64,000 nt of DNA from Trichostrongylus colubriformis (taxonomy: Eukaryota; Nematoda; Chromadorea; Rhabditida; Trichostrongylidae). Each line of letters starts with the position of its first letter. Position 1 is the first letter of the stretch. Below are positions 37,501 through 47,900 of the stretch, piece after piece. The notes below the pieces were generated by a model. It did not search any database. It was not told the origin of the DNA and saw nothing but the letters and a program-made list of their open reading frames with translations. The translations under genes were made by a program, and so were the position numbers. The stretch spans positions 45,650,727-45,714,726 of the forward strand of contig OZ022259.1 of assembly GCA_963978905.1 (NCBI GenBank), in the 5' to 3' direction.

Positions 37501-40500
37501 CCGCTCACTAAATGCCATTGTGACGCCGTCTGTGTATATTGGGAAGCCGTTGTTGTGACTAGTCATTTCAGCGCTGCGTAGGGACTTTGAAAAACGTGCA
37601 ACATTTATGCGTCGTGATTTTTCTACTTGAGAGTTTTTTTTTTTGGGAATGTAATAGTGCTCTTTAGATCTGTCGTACTCTGCATTGGAAAAGCCCGTTC
37701 CCTTGCCTCATGTTAGTCCCTCATTTCGTACAAATAATCTCGAGGACAGATATGCCCCACCTCCTTGCAGGTAACTCGCTAGTTTATAGGTCATAGTGAA
37801 GCCTCTGATTCTGAACATAACTCGGTTTTTTAGAAGCGCTATACCAAGTGTCGATAGCTCGTCAACCCCTAATTTAATCGACCAGCTCGACAAAGTCGTT
37901 GAAATCGCAGATATTCCGGAGCTTGCAGATGACACCGTTGAACTCGGTAAGCCAAAGTTACTGCATTGGCCACTTCCATTTCTGAAAACCAGGTTTTGGC
38001 ATTTTTATAAATTGGAATTATGGTAGTTGGTCTATGTGGTTCGTTGCAGTAACTCCAGAGAACGGCAGCCAAGCAGTGGATCAATCCAGCAAGACTGCGG
38101 TGGCCTTTTTCGGGGACGTGTCGCTCCACGTTGGCAAAAAAGACCGTAAAAAAGTACATGCTCGCCTGAGGGCTATGAAGATCAGCTTTCATGATGATGA
38201 CACGGTAACCTTTTTCGGATAGTCTCTAAGCTTAGTTTTTTGCTTGCGCTGGAAATCGTGGGTTTAGACTGAAGAATTTGTCGCTGGTCCATTCTCACTA
38301 CTTGGATGCGAATTGATCTGTCGAGAAGAAAGTACTATCACTATTAGGCTCAATGAAAGAGAAACGACCAAGTCGGTGGTGTTCACCTCTGAAAATGACG
38401 CTGAAACGTGGATATTACTGCTGGGCGAGGTGAGAAACCTTGGAAGAACGTATACAATCTCAGTTTGCTTTGATGGTAATGGTGATTCTCTTCGAGGAGG
38501 TGTATGAGGCGGCGTTTTTCCCTCGTTTGACACTAGACTTCAGCTACCAGCTTGTTTCAGTGTTGGCTGTCCGAATACGAACTGCTGCGGTCAAGTGTGC
38601 AAGATGTGAAGGCCTGTGGGACGTTTTGGCTGCGCCAAGGTAAGCTTTGTTTCCTAGTTTTTATACCCTAGACTGCATTTTTTCATGAACTTTCGGGTCC
38701 TTTTGTACCCTTTTTTTAACCGATTCCATCTTTTTTCGAAAAAATCATTCATTTGTTATCGTGATAGGGAAAGCTAGGGGCTGCGAATTCACCAAATATT
38801 GATCGGTCGCAGATCAGTAAGTCAATGGTTTTAAAAAAATGGGCGGGTAGTGACTACCTCACTTTGTATGATACCATGTAATACTTTTGCTTATATTGTA
38901 TGTTTGTATAGGTGCAACAAGTGATTGGATGTACGCAGCTGCAGGATTGCAGGGAAGGACCATGTTCTACGTGCTGTTAGACTCACCTGATTATATCTAT
39001 GAATTAGATGTCAGAAAGGTAAAGGGAAGATTTCAATCAGTTGGTTCTTCCTGTTCTCGTGGCCATTCCCAAGACTCGCAGGGGAATTTTTTCGGCTAGA
39101 CTGATTGAACGTTAAAGCGCTGATCCGAGGAATCGTCCACGGGAAAATTAGTTCCTTCGACCCATATATTTATGCTATATTTGCCTAATAAGGGCCACAG
39201 GTAAAGTTCCACGCGACAAAAGTGAGAAACCGGCCAAAATAAGCTTCCCAAAGTCTCTGCGTGGTGGACGGGACATTCGAGTAAAAGCCTCGTGCCGTAG
39301 TCCGTTGCAGTTGGGAATGGAGAGTGGATGGAACTGTTTACTTTACTTCCTATTCCTACTATGCGTCTCCGAACGCGGCGGTCTACAAGTAGGCATTCCC
39401 TCGGAGGCCCGACCCACCCGGCCGAAACTTTTTGGTGCTCAGTCTTATCCGAATTAACATTTTTCACGTAAAACTTTGCATCGGCCCACATTAGGCAAAT
39501 ACAACATAAATAGATGGGTAACAGATAAAATTCATTTGTCCATGGACGATTTCTTCAAGTATTCACGTACTGTAGACGCCGTACACTACGGAGACAGTGT
39601 GAGGGTTCTTCGATCCAAATTTCCAAGCTAAACTTGTTTTCCCTACTTCCACCGCCTTCCGTCGATCCCAGCCTACTGCCGTGATCAGAGTGGTTTGAAT
39701 AAGGGTAATCCATCCTCTCCTTCCCTCTCTTGGTAATGCCCAAAAACTTCTGAGTCAACACGTCAACTCGGACCTTCGGACATGAATATATTCGATTACT
39801 TTACATTCACTCTATACGAACTTTGTTGAAAATATGCATTAGAATTCCTTCCTAAAACAAGGACGAACGCTTTCGTTTGAGAACTGAATGTTCCACTGCG
39901 CCTAGTCGTTTTTTTGCTATCGTTGCATTTGTGGATGAGGTCTGAAAAATGTATTGCAGATATTGATGTTGCGGGAGCGCGTCGATAAAACTGAGTGGTG
40001 TCCGAAATGCAAGAAAAAGGATCAGAAAGGACCGTTTCTGATTTCGCTTGAAGGATGGTTAGTCAACTGTTGATGCTATTTATTTTTGCGTGTATCGAAG
40101 CCTCGCGGCTACACTGTCTACGGGAAGTTTGTTTTCTTAATTCGACATTTTCGATTGAATTTTATTTTTATGGGATTTTAGCGCCCTCTACCTGGAATGC
40201 TGTGATGATCTGGGAACGACAAAGTGGTTCTTAGCCATTCAAGATGCTCTCGCCATGGCACCGGCTGTTTTGGAAGATTTCCGGTTGACGGCGGACAATA
40301 TACCAATTGTTAGTTATTGTTGATGTTTGCACTTGACAGTTGTTCGATACGGTAGTGTGGTGTGGCTTTACATTTCGACGTTTCGAGCATCATTTAAGTT
40401 GGTTGACAAGTGCATTCGTTTCGTTGCTGCATACGGTATTCGCTCTGAAGGCATCTATAGAAGAAATGGCAAAATTTCCGAAGCCAAGGATATCTACAAG

Positions 40501-43387
40501 CGACTCACGGAGGGTACGTTCATGATCCTTGGGATCACTTAATTTACAATTCGGTTGACTATATTCGGTTATTGCACTTTTTAGATCCCGTTAAAACGCA
40601 TATTGCGGTAGGTGGAGAGGAGACCGTTTATGCAGTCGCTGATGTACTACGACAGTTCTTCCGTCGCCTTAAATCACCACTCTTTCCTCCTACGCTCCAC
40701 AAGCAAATCTTTAACTTGGGTAATTTTTTTGGGTTTTTTTTTTTGAGAAGTGTACTTGACATTTTATAATTTCCATCATTCTCTGAGTATATCATGTCGC
40801 GAGGCCGCTTAATATCCCCAGTGAAGAAAATGGTACAAATTTCACACTTTTCTGTTCTCCTTAAAGACACCGATGGGGGGAAACTTCGGCCTTCGGTACC
40901 TACTTGTAGTTCGGCAATCGCACACCGACGCCTTGTCAAGTCGTTGTATACATTGAATTCTCACTTTCTTTGTTTCACTTGTGTGTTTCTGTCTGTTTTT
41001 TCCCTCATCTAGCCCCTTCCCGGTTCTTTTACTTTCCTATGTTCTAAATGATGGAGTAGCTCAATAACTGTTGAGGTGTCAATCGTATCCGACAGCGTTT
41101 TTCATCTATTATTCAACAACGGAAACCTTCGACTCAGAAAATTGGCTTCTCTATAGGCCTTAGAATTCAAAAGTCACTCATGCGGTGACCAGTATTTGTT
41201 AACGCAGGAATGCCTGTGCAGATTTCCGATCATTGTATTGTGTTCTGTGGATTTTATTACTGTTTCCATTCAGTTGAAGCTCGGACAACTGCTGACAATG
41301 CTATTCGTTATCAAGAATATAGACACGTGCTCCAGCAAATGCCATTGGTCCATTATCATACATTGAGAAAGCTTATTGCACACCTCAGTGAAATGGTGAA
41401 ATACCAAGATGTGAATAAAGCAAGCGTGGAGAACGTTGCGAAGGTGGATTTCTGTTGTTTTTGCAGTTTTTTCCTTTTTTGGTATAATTTCCTTCATGCC
41501 CTTTTCGTTCTAAGCCTCTTGCTTTTCTGGATTTCGGTTTCGTTCATTTTCTGTTATCGAAGTTTTCATGAAATGGCTTTTGTAGGTGTTTGGGCCGTCA
41601 TTGTTTGAAATAAATGATGATGAGAGCAACTGTTACAAGGACACTGCTGGACAAATTGGTGCGATAATTGACTTGATAAATGGATATGATGTCATCTTCG
41701 AGGTAGGTTTCAATTACGTCCAACGTATTTTTGATTTCGTTTCATGTAAAGAAAGTAATGCATGATTCAAGGTCACAAGTCGTGAAGAAATTTGTCGTGC
41801 GATGGTTGAGCAGGCACAGATAAGCAAGGCTACAAATCCACACATTGTAAGTGAAATTTTGTAATATTCCTGAATTCTTGATGTTTTTTCACCGTGTTGT
41901 TGGTAATCATGGGTTTGAAGGCTCGAGCGGATGGGCTGCTGGTTCCAATTCATGTGTGGGAACGAGAGAACCGACCGTTTAATGTAAAAATTGATCTTGC
42001 TGCCGAGGAAGTGTGCCGCAAAGCGGTGGCTCGTAGAGGATTTGATGCTCCACAGGATGGAAACTATGCTATCTTTGAGGTAACGTTCGTCTTCAAATTG
42101 ACAGAAGGCTTTGGTTTGCACCCAGTCCGGCTAACAAACCTGACTCAATCCGTAAGTATGCTTTTATCTTATTTGTCATTTTAGGTCATTCTCTCCGGGA
42201 CCTTATCACGTCGCCTACCACCATTTGAGAAGTTATCCGTTTCTGTGCTTGATCATTGGTTACCGTGGCAGTGCACTGATGGATACCTTTTGTTTGACCA
42301 TGACAACTGGCCTTATGATGGCAACGAAGTTGTGAGTTTTCTAGCTCTGAATATAGTGGTTTTCATCTACTCACATATTTTCCTTTAATTATCGATTTTT
42401 AGGATTTTTATACAGGAAAAGTTAAAATAGCGGAGCCGGGGTCGAAGACATTTCATTCGTACGATGTATCTGTAGAGGGTGGTATAAAGGTGAGTTTTTT
42501 CATTAATGCCATCAAGTCGCGGCCAGTGCCATCGGTACTGGGTGGCTTTCTGGGCATCAGAAAGAATGTTGTTAGGTAAAGCATTTTTTGGATAGGCCAC
42601 GCATCCGAGTCTCGCTCAGATCTCTGGTAGAGTTTAAAAGCGACTCAGGCTACGCATTCAACTTGCGCGGCTAGCCAATGCGCAAGTCGGTGTTTCGGTC
42701 CTATAGACGAGTCCACTAGTCGGTGTTTCAGTTCTGGAGACGAGTTCACTCGTGGGATGGAAGGCGTGGCTCGCCTGGGCAGGGGCAGACAAAGTCTTAG
42801 ATTTGATACCTGGACTGTTTTAGTGGGACCACGCCTCTTCTCACTGCACCACCTCCAATCTGTGAGAATTAAAATTTTCCTAAAAACTAAAACGCGAGTT
42901 TTGTAATGCTTTGAACCCTAACTGGGAGCAACTATTTCATTTTCGTTTCCAACCTTGATCAGGGCTTAATCTTCGGTCAATGCTAGTAGGAGCGACGCCA
43001 CTCGGCACTGTATCATTTCGGTTTTTTACGTATTACTTGTGAGAAAGAAACACCTTCCAGATCACTGCCTACAAACATGACAAATTGTGGAAGGAATGGG
43101 TGGTCGCGGACTCCGTTTTCTATTCTGGATGCTCCCCTAACAGAAAGGTATGTATGATTTTTTGTAAGGAGGGGTTATCCACTGTTCGGCTTGATCATTC
43201 TATCAGATTGATTTAGGCACCCAACGCGCATAATGTGACTATACTTGACAAGAAAACGGTTTCAATGACGGACAAGCTGATTGGATATTGTGTTTCATTC
43301 CGTTTAATGCCAGAGAGGACTCGTTTTCTGAATATGATTCAGTTTATTGAGACAGGTGGCCAGCCACCGCCTCTTGTACATTTGTGA
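13505..43387 (+). CDS. ARAP-like Rho GTPase-activating protein (PH-PH-RhoGAP-RA-PH)
   Basis: Exons: 13505-13549, 15803-15926, 16058-16278, 35145-35264, 36412-36467, 36534-36746, 36803-36864, 36987-37091, 37797-37946, 38050-38204, 38268-38429, 38561-38639, 38912-39018, 39960-40057, 40182-40308, 40340-40351, 40399-40513, 40585-40719, 41274-41443, 41586-41702, 41772-41846, 41921-42079, 42185-42331, 42403-42489, 43061-43147, 43217-43387; about 1,032 residues. The start MSTKPPVPKPRTRF and a proline-rich region (to about 170) suggest SH3 ligands. PH-like domains lie at about 380-471 and 472-608. RhoGAP (about 609-791) has SEGIYRRNG with arginine finger R633 and a DVLRQFFRRLKSPLFP-like core. A RA-like domain (about 792-918) and a C-terminal PH-like fold follow. 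The family inactivates Rho GTPases at phosphoinositide membranes. The ArfGAP CxxCx16CxxC finger of vertebrate ARAPs is not seen. Junctions 37091/37797, 40351/40399 and exon 35145 are the least certain. The 18.9-kb intron hosts another gene. Confidence 0.85.
14131..14639. mobile_element. Tc1-type MITE, 509 bp, 25-bp terminal inverted repeats
   Basis: Ends are CAGTAGCGCTCAAAAGTATT... (14131) and its inverted copy ending at 14639. Both are embedded in TATATA, consistent with a TA target duplication. The interior has no transposase frame. The CAGT start and TA target are Tc1/mariner-superfamily traits. It sits in the first intron of the ARAP-like gene. Confidence 0.85.
17160..17325. mobile_element. 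CCTAGGCTTAGG-family MITE, diverged copy
   Basis: Contains TTTTAGCCTAAGCCTAGGGA, then GACGTCGACGCAAAGTTGCG and a CCCCCCGAC end, as in the complete copy at 19700-19924. The left half is degraded. Confidence 0.65.
18036..18177. mobile_element. Foldback MITE
   Basis: Inverted arms of about 60 bp: left has GGAAAGGCATACGAAGG and AAAGCCACCACCGGTGGC, right has GCCACCAGTGGTGGCTTT and GTATGCCTTTCC. It is imperfect and non-coding. An adjacent small palindrome (GTGCGACTGCACAC, about 18207) recurs near 19617. Confidence 0.6.
18672..18812. mobile_element. CCTAGGCTTAGG-family MITE copy
   Basis: Starts near GTCGGGGGGACCTAGGCTTA and ends near GCTTTGACGTCGAG. The central region, including TTTTAGCCTAAGCCTA, is present and the terminal parts are shortened. 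Confidence 0.6.
19135..19263. repeat. TATGT-rich microsatellite
   Basis: Irregular runs of TGTTATG, CATATG and TTACGT words make a near-tandem simple repeat ending in a T tract. Confidence 0.8.
19270..19352. mobile_element. CCTAGGCTTAGG-family MITE, right half only
   Basis: TTTTAACCTAAGCCTAGGGA, then CGACGTCGACGC and CAGTTGCGTCTC, matching the right arm of the 19700-19924 copy. No left arm is seen. Confidence 0.55.
19700..19924. mobile_element. CCTAGGCTTAGG-family MITE, complete reference copy
   Basis: A 225-bp palindromic element. The left end is GGGGTCAATTCAAGTCGGGG, the right end its inverted copy running into a C tract. The arms contain CCCTCCCTAGGCTTAGGCTA and its complement, separated by a short centre with CACATGAAAAAGCATC. 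There is no open frame. At least seven other copies or fragments lie in this window. Confidence 0.85.
20336..21394 (+). pseudogene. memo-1: Truncated MEMO1-family gene, first four exons only
   Basis: Exons 20336-20387, 20573-20675, 21121-21189 and 21282-21394 splice in phase to about 112 residues. Family signatures are SWYSSNP, then SPHAGYSYCGDTAA (HAGY holds a conserved histidine of the MEMO/class III dioxygenase-like fold), and VFVLEPSH...YRTPLGDLHVD. MEMO proteins are about 300 residues and function in receptor-tyrosine-kinase-driven motility and redox/copper handling. The remaining two thirds, including EDEHSIEM and the SSDFCHWG region, are not found in the following 3 kb. Splice sites and frames are intact, pointing to a recent partial duplication rather than old decay. 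A TTTGGTTACAG acceptor lies 17 nt before the ATG. Same strand as the host intron. Confidence 0.78.
22268..22516 (-). other. Unassigned open frame, possibly relic coding sequence
   Basis: An 82-codon minus-strand frame with protein-like composition (segment KILWKKRHDELTKKLYPRI). A second minus-strand frame of similar character lies at 21448-21708. No family recognised and no joining exons established. They could be remnants of a transposon polyprotein. Low confidence. Confidence 0.2.
22555..22647 (+). pseudogene. wdr-46: Single orphan exon of WDR46/UTP7 (BING4) family
   Basis: After a TATTTCAG acceptor, 31 in-phase codons include GFIEGDEGEHTYTISQ and EIVDAVDIASASK. This matches the segment just before the first WD repeat of WDR46, an SSU-processome protein needed for 18S rRNA maturation. 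The family normally continues HFDLNL and seven WD repeats, none of which are present nearby. The next bases are GCTAGT, so a GC donor or a truncation point follows. A gene fragment, 1.2 kb downstream of the MEMO1 fragment. Confidence 0.65.
22648..24239. other. Intronic spacer, two weak exon-like stretches
   Basis: No recognised gene. Acceptor-led open stretches start at about 22790 and 23184 (the latter contains CKNLDLNRKAFVSQMAESDG). Neither matches a family I know or connects to the other. They may be further gene fragments. Confidence 0.3.
24240..24720. repeat. Two direct repeats of about 247 bp
   Basis: CGCTCACATGAAACA occurs at about 24380 and 24627. CAGGGGTCACCAGA, CAGACACCTC and CCAAACTTACCTACA recur at the same spacing. 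The sequence before 24380 (TCAAATGGCTACCAAC) is also repeated after it. Confidence 0.7.
25010..25625. repeat. Tandem repeats of about 370 bp upstream of the nested gene
   Basis: Unit 1 (about 25010-25260) and unit 2 (about 25385-25625) share GTCGCGACATTCTCAGTTCA, then GCAGAACCC and TATCTTATAAA. A third, more diverged partial unit lies at about 26885-26990, ending in ATCTCATAAAATTTTGGCC, just before the nested gene's ATG. Confidence 0.65.
25690..25870. repeat. Short diverged direct repeat, period about 125 bp
   Basis: TATCGATTTCTTAGGAAACG followed by CAAAATGGG near 25690 recurs as TATCGATTTTTCTGGAGACG followed by CAAAATGGG near 25815. Confidence 0.5.
26145..26610. repeat. Diverged repeats of about 340 bp
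   Basis: A block with AACACGAATACGAC, then GTCAAAATGGCATGGATCA near 26145-26240 recurs as AATACGAAAATGG, then GTCAAAATGGACTCGATCA near 26495-26565. A partial version lies near 26270. Confidence 0.45.
27061..33121 (+). CDS. Zinc finger - tyrosine-recombinase-like - SET domain fusion, 24 exons
   Basis: Exons: 27061-27241, 27301-27431, 27485-27640, 27698-27841, 27895-28003, 28063-28209, 28266-28369, 28426-28544, 28620-28783, 28828-28963, 29013-29153, 29247-29406, 29544-29671, 29722-29881, 29936-30035, 30480-30642, 30700-30869, 30922-31546, 31628-31719, 31771-31988, 32067-32163, 32234-32511, 32577-32852, 32912-33121; all phases agree, 1,402 residues. C2H2-like finger C75/C78/H89/H94. Residues about 325-415 resemble a recombinase core-binding domain. 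VHCNGARNEL (R524) resembles catalytic box I; NTRR (637-640) sits where HxxR is expected; RHGIARMEYDR offers H663 and Y670. A charged linker precedes a SET domain (about 990-1150) with RLFNHSSRHNNL, GEQLMWNYG and CLCQEC. Residues 1151-1402 are unrecognised. Inferred: DNA-targeted lysine methyltransferase from, or within, a recombinase element. An in-frame 54-nt segment (31392-31445) may be an extra intron. Nested, same strand, in an ARAP-like intron. Confidence 0.8.
29417..29505. repeat. T-rich intronic repeat, copy 1
   Basis: TATTATTTCTTTTTTGTTTT followed by ATTATTATTG words; nearly identical over about 80 bp to 30097-30180 in another intron of the same gene. Confidence 0.7.
30050..30445. repeat. 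Low-complexity TTTAT tract including copy 2 of the T-rich repeat
   Basis: About 400 bp of TTTAT/ATTATT words on the plus strand filling the longest intron of the nested gene. 30097-30180 duplicates 29417-29505. Confidence 0.75.
33336..33341 (+). terminator. Polyadenylation signal AATAAA of the nested gene
   Basis: AATAAA lies 215 bp after the stop codon at 33119-33121, the first canonical signal downstream, and supports an independent transcript ending inside the host intron. Confidence 0.6.
33421..33480. mobile_element. CCTAGGCTTAGG-family fragment
   Basis: Contains TTTCCCCCTCTAGGCTTAGG followed by TCAAAATCATGTCC. Left-arm piece only. Confidence 0.5.
33556..33746. mobile_element. CCTAGGCTTAGG-family MITE copy
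   Basis: Starts GGGTCAAATAAAGTCGGGGG and ends GACTTCAATTGACCCC. The left arm with CGTCGAAGCTTC and TTAGGCTTAGGCTAAAAT is intact. The right arm has lost the CCTAAGCC segment. Confidence 0.8.
33961..34073. mobile_element. CCTAGGCTTAGG-family MITE, left part
   Basis: GCGTCGACGTCGAAGCTCCT then CCCTAGGCTTAGGCTAAAAT, ending near GCTTTAGCCCA. Terminal repeats are missing. Confidence 0.65.
36206..36342 (+). repeat. 52-bp direct duplication of a splice-acceptor region
   Basis: Copies at 36206-36257 and 36291-36342, 85 bp apart, both start AGGTCxAACCTGGTT and end GTAATGTTTCTTTTCAG. They lie just upstream of the 36412 exon of the ARAP-like gene, each giving a strong acceptor consensus. No in-frame exon follows either copy in the model used here. 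Confidence 0.7.
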
Positions 43388-44955
43388 TGTGCACACAATT
43401 GCTCATTAACTAGCCCTCTGTGATTTGAGCATTTTAAATGATGTATTTTATTATTTTTATTTTATTTGTTGCGCTTAAAATTACTTCCCGCATAGTGGTA
43501 CGAACACATCGACGAATGACCCAGTGAGATTAAAATGACATGTAGGGTTTCGTTCTATGGATGATTCGGGTTAATGTGTTTTTCCTTGTACCCTGTACAT
43601 TTTTCAAATGTTAGAAAAACACTGCAACTGCCTACTAAGCTTTTGGTGCGAGAAATGTTCAATTGCGGATTACTGTCGACAAATGACTTAAGATATGATG
43701 CTCTCATTTGGTCAGAAATGTTGTGAAGAATTATGTGATGGAATTAGTTAATATTATGACCTCAATTAATTTACGCACAGGCCTTCTACTGTAGTATTCT
43801 CCAGGTAGAGCCTCTCAAGCATTTTTCGTGCATATTCTTTTGATCATTATATTATGGTGCATTTCTTATCATTCCCAGAGTCGTGTATATTGTTGTTTTT
43901 GAACGCATATAGTGTTACGGAAAAGAAATGAAGAGCTTATATATTGATTCTCTCGTGACATTGTGTATGGTTTGCAATAACCTTGATATCGAAACGCTAT
44001 TGTGGAATATAAATATTGCTGGTTGTACGGTTGGAAAATGAAATCATTCATCCGTCGCCAACTTGGGACGTAGTTTTACCTGGATAATAATTTGCCGTCT
44101 GCATTTTTCGATATCGTGGAACCGTGTAGCTGAGCAAAGCGAAAGTGATTCTTCGGTTTTTGTGAGGCGCGGCTGCAACTTTACACTTACACCCTTTCAC
44201 GGTCTCTTCGATGGGGCCCAACAAGTACAAGTACACTATTAGGAGTACCGATTGTGAACGTGAATATGAATGTCAAGGTGTTTGTTATGCAACAGTTGGC
44301 GAAAACGGAATGGAAGAAATAAAGCTCGTGGCATCGGCCCTTTTCCTTACTCCTTCCCCTTCACACCCTCTGCATTACTAGCTGCCGAGGGGTAGGTAGA
44401 TACAGACGGTGAGGGCCTAAACCAAGGTGCCCGAAACACTGGTGCGTCCTCGCAACAACTCGCCCTGGGGATACGAGGCGGCGTGAAGCGCATCACAGCG
44501 AGATCGTGAGAAAAACCTCACTTTTCAACCTGAGTTTGTCACAGATCGTCGTTTCTGAACTCGAATATTCGTCTTCGAAAAGCATGTTTCCTAGTTCTCA
44601 TTTTTTATGCCCCCAATGGTGCTCTTCGAGGAGTTGCCGAAATGCACATTCTCTGTCTCTGCTTCTCATACTCAGACGCAAGATGTGAGATTGGGATCTT
44701 ATTGAGGTCTCGTACCCCACCCCCATATTCGATATTGATCGTAGCTTTTTATCATATAGGAAAATGGACCATAGCACACGGTAGTGGCGAGAGTAAAATG
44801 TCATTTTGGTTGAGTTTTTGCGCTTCACGGATTACGGAATCATTTCCTGAATTTTACTTGTTTGCTACGTGATTGCATGAAATTAAAGTGTGAAATCGTA
44901 GTGATAACATTAGTTATGTCCTTTCGAAGCTCCTTTATTATTCGGTGAAAATTGA
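43388..44955. other. 3' UTR of ARAP-like gene and intergenic spacer
   Basis: No further coding exons recognised. An AATAAA occurs near 44319 (GAAGAAATAAAGC) and might serve as a distal poly(A) signal. About 44330-44510 is unusually GC-rich with no assignable feature. The next gene starts at 44985 on the same strand. Confidence 0.4.
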
Positions 44956-44964
44956 TTCTTTCAG
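44955..44964 (+). promoter_or_regulatory. Probable trans-splice acceptor of mrps-9
   Basis: GATTCTTTCAG ends at 44964, 20 nt before the ATG at 44985. No upstream coding exon is evident. Confidence 0.5.
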
Positions 44965-44984
44965 CAGTCGCGAAGATCCTAGTC

Positions 44985-47900
44985 ATGTTTCGTACGCTGC
45001 TGCCCAGCGTCCGTGCTGCACGACTGCTTTCTACAGAATCTGTAGCATCATCAAGTTTTACTGAAGAAAAGCCTTTAAAGAAAATAGGCAGAGCTCTAGA
45101 AACGTATATAAAGCTCAGCAGGGAGCATGTGTCAATGATGGCTCGAGAGCGGTATGCTGTTAACAAGGATTGAATTTTACGTGGGATCATTTCCGAATTT
45201 TCTTCATTTAGAGCTGATTTTGAGCTGGGACGTCGTCATCTGGCGAATATGATGAATATGGACCCACATACAATGACACAAGAGGATATAGACACGTAAG
45301 TGTCACGCATTTTTTGACAGTCGTGGTTCCTTTAAAAGCTGGAATTCGTATGCCGTTCTATCAACGAAACATCGTTCCAGGGCGATTAGCTATCTATTTC
45401 CTTCCGGTCTATTCGACTTGAAAGCCAGGCCTGTCATGCGTCCTCCCGATGAGATAATGCCCAAGTGAGAAAATTTTTAGTATTTTACCAGTCATTTGAC
45501 ATTTTTTGTTCCTTAGATGGTTTTGTTTGGGTGAACGTTGATTCTCTTCAGATTCCACCGTTTTGAATTTGATGAAGAAGGACGTCCAAAAGATAGCCGA
45601 TTCTTTACTCTTCGTCCCGCCTTCTATAAATTATTATCGGTAAACTGCCCAAGAGGAAACATCTTTTCACTTTTTTAACCAAATTGATATTACAATAATT
45701 TACCGATTACTGGCTGTTGTGTTGAATACCCCCATAATCAGACAGCAGTTTATTATTTTTGCAGGACATCGGAATAAAGACAAGGACTGTTACCTCCTTT
45801 TACAATGACCATTTATCAGCAGGCAGCAAAGGTACCGAAATACAGTCGATGTGAGTGCCACTTCTGCGGTAAAACATTATCAATCAGTAACACCATTTGC
45901 ACTACTTTTTTTGTTTATCAGTTTTATTTTTTCATTTTGTTTTGTTCGGGCATTGGGGCGAATTCCCAAAAGATTTTAAAAATCTCGGTAGGTCGTATAA
46001 TTTGCCCCGTGTAGAAAAGCTCTCATCATTGGTTTTTGTTAAATTAGTAGCAAGGGATATTTGCAGATGTATTGATTTATGGTCGCATTTTCAAAACAAG
46101 CCGTCATTTTTTTGAAATTTCAAGTTTTCTGATTTTGCTGTTCCAGAAACACAAGCGGAACACAATGGTTAAGTAGAGAAAAGCTTGAAAAGAAGCTGGA
46201 CGAGAAGATCACTGAAGAAATGGTATGCTCTATATTCCGGTGTTTTTTCAAAGGTTTTTTTTTGTCAAAGTGAATGATTTTTTTGCATTTCGACCTGGAA
46301 ATCTGGGGTGCCGTTGGGCAGTTGTTTAAAGGGTTTTGCTTCTCGAATTTGCGAGGGAGAATGGTTAGTTCATTCTCCTCTGATGCCTTCTTTTGCTAAC
46401 TATGCTTCTCCCTTCCAAGGTGCTGTCCAGAGCCATTTATGCAAATGCTTTTTCGTCGTCCTTTGCTCATACTGGTTCATCATTGAAGCTTAGTCGCTTG
46501 CTCACGCGTGGGGCGAGGATAGCGCGAACGCAAAGTCTTCGTACGCAAATCTATAACAGCCACAGCTGTTCTGTCCGGAAAATCCTTCTACAAGGGGGTC
46601 CATTATTTAGTGCCGCTCCGTTTTAACCTCAAAAAGATCAAGTATAGACATCGGCATTCCTGAGTAGATTAAACCATGATCCACTATACAGGGGGTGCCA
46701 AAAAAAGTAATTTTGCCCACGGCTCACATCTCCCATTTATACAAAACATAGGAAAACGAAAGAAATGAAAGTATTGGGGCAAAATATTCCCGAAATGTTC
46801 CTCTGAAAGCAGGAACAAGCTGAGACTCACTACTTTCATTTTCATAAAAATATGGAACCTTTAAGCGACGCAGTCGGGCTTTAGAGCACCCACGGTATCA
46901 AGGTCCCCTCAAAATATTGGAGCCGTGTTCCATGATGGGTCTTTTGTGGGAAGCTTCCTAAGGATTGGACCTTCGGCTCATGGAAGTCACAGAGCTTCTG
47001 CTGCCTGGACAAGGCTGCTGTGACCCGAAGTATCATTTTATGCCCAAATCCGCCTCCGGAGGGGTTTCAGTGGTAAGGGCACGTTTTGGCTCTTTTGAAC
47101 GAAGGGCGCTGGGGACCCGAAAAAAAACGGAATGTTAAAGAACACCACCCAGTATGAATCCCCTTAGGTACACAGAGTGAACGGACCTCAGCAAGGTTGT
47201 GAACGAGGGCGACGAAATTTCGGATTTTGCCTAGTTGAGGTGACACATCTTGTTCACTCTTTCCTCGCTCCCCTTCCTGCTCGTGCAGAAGGCTGCCACG
47301 GAGTATAGTGATAGAGTGAGGTCTGCTCTTGAATCTGGGGATGAAATTACCACAACAGAATTTGCTGTAGTTCGACTAAAGTGGGGTGAAAGTGGAGGGG
47401 ACAAGATTACTTTTTTTTGGCACCCCCTGTATTTTCATTGGAATGCTAGCGACTATCAGAGGTTCCACAACGCAACTTTCTTCAATAGTCCATGCGTAGA
47501 TATCTATGATCAGTTGGCTATCGCACACTACTGTGTCACACCCTAGACGTCAGTAGGTCCAGATTTTTTCTGTGAATTTTACTCAACGCTCATTATCAAA
47601 TCACATCAGTAATATAATAATTTCGTAATCCTTGCACGGCGAACACAAATTCGGGCATTGGTCATATATACCAATATTTTCCCTAGTCTCTATGCTACGT
47701 TGTAACCGTGTTATCAAATTTCGTTGTACGGACCGCCCACCCGGAGTACGCTCCACCCACTGCGCTCAAGTCGAACCGTCTTTCTCCCACATCTGGACCA
47801 TTTTGTACCGAATGAACAAACGTTGAAGCGAACGTTTCGGCACGTCCTCCGTCCACGATAGGCTAGGCAAAGCTTTGGTTTTTGTACAGTCATTTTCCAT

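Noticed and set aside
39096..39491. 131-codon minus-strand frame
   Set aside because: Antisense within an ARAP-like intron, no acceptor/donor pair and no recognisable motif. Probably repeat-derived.
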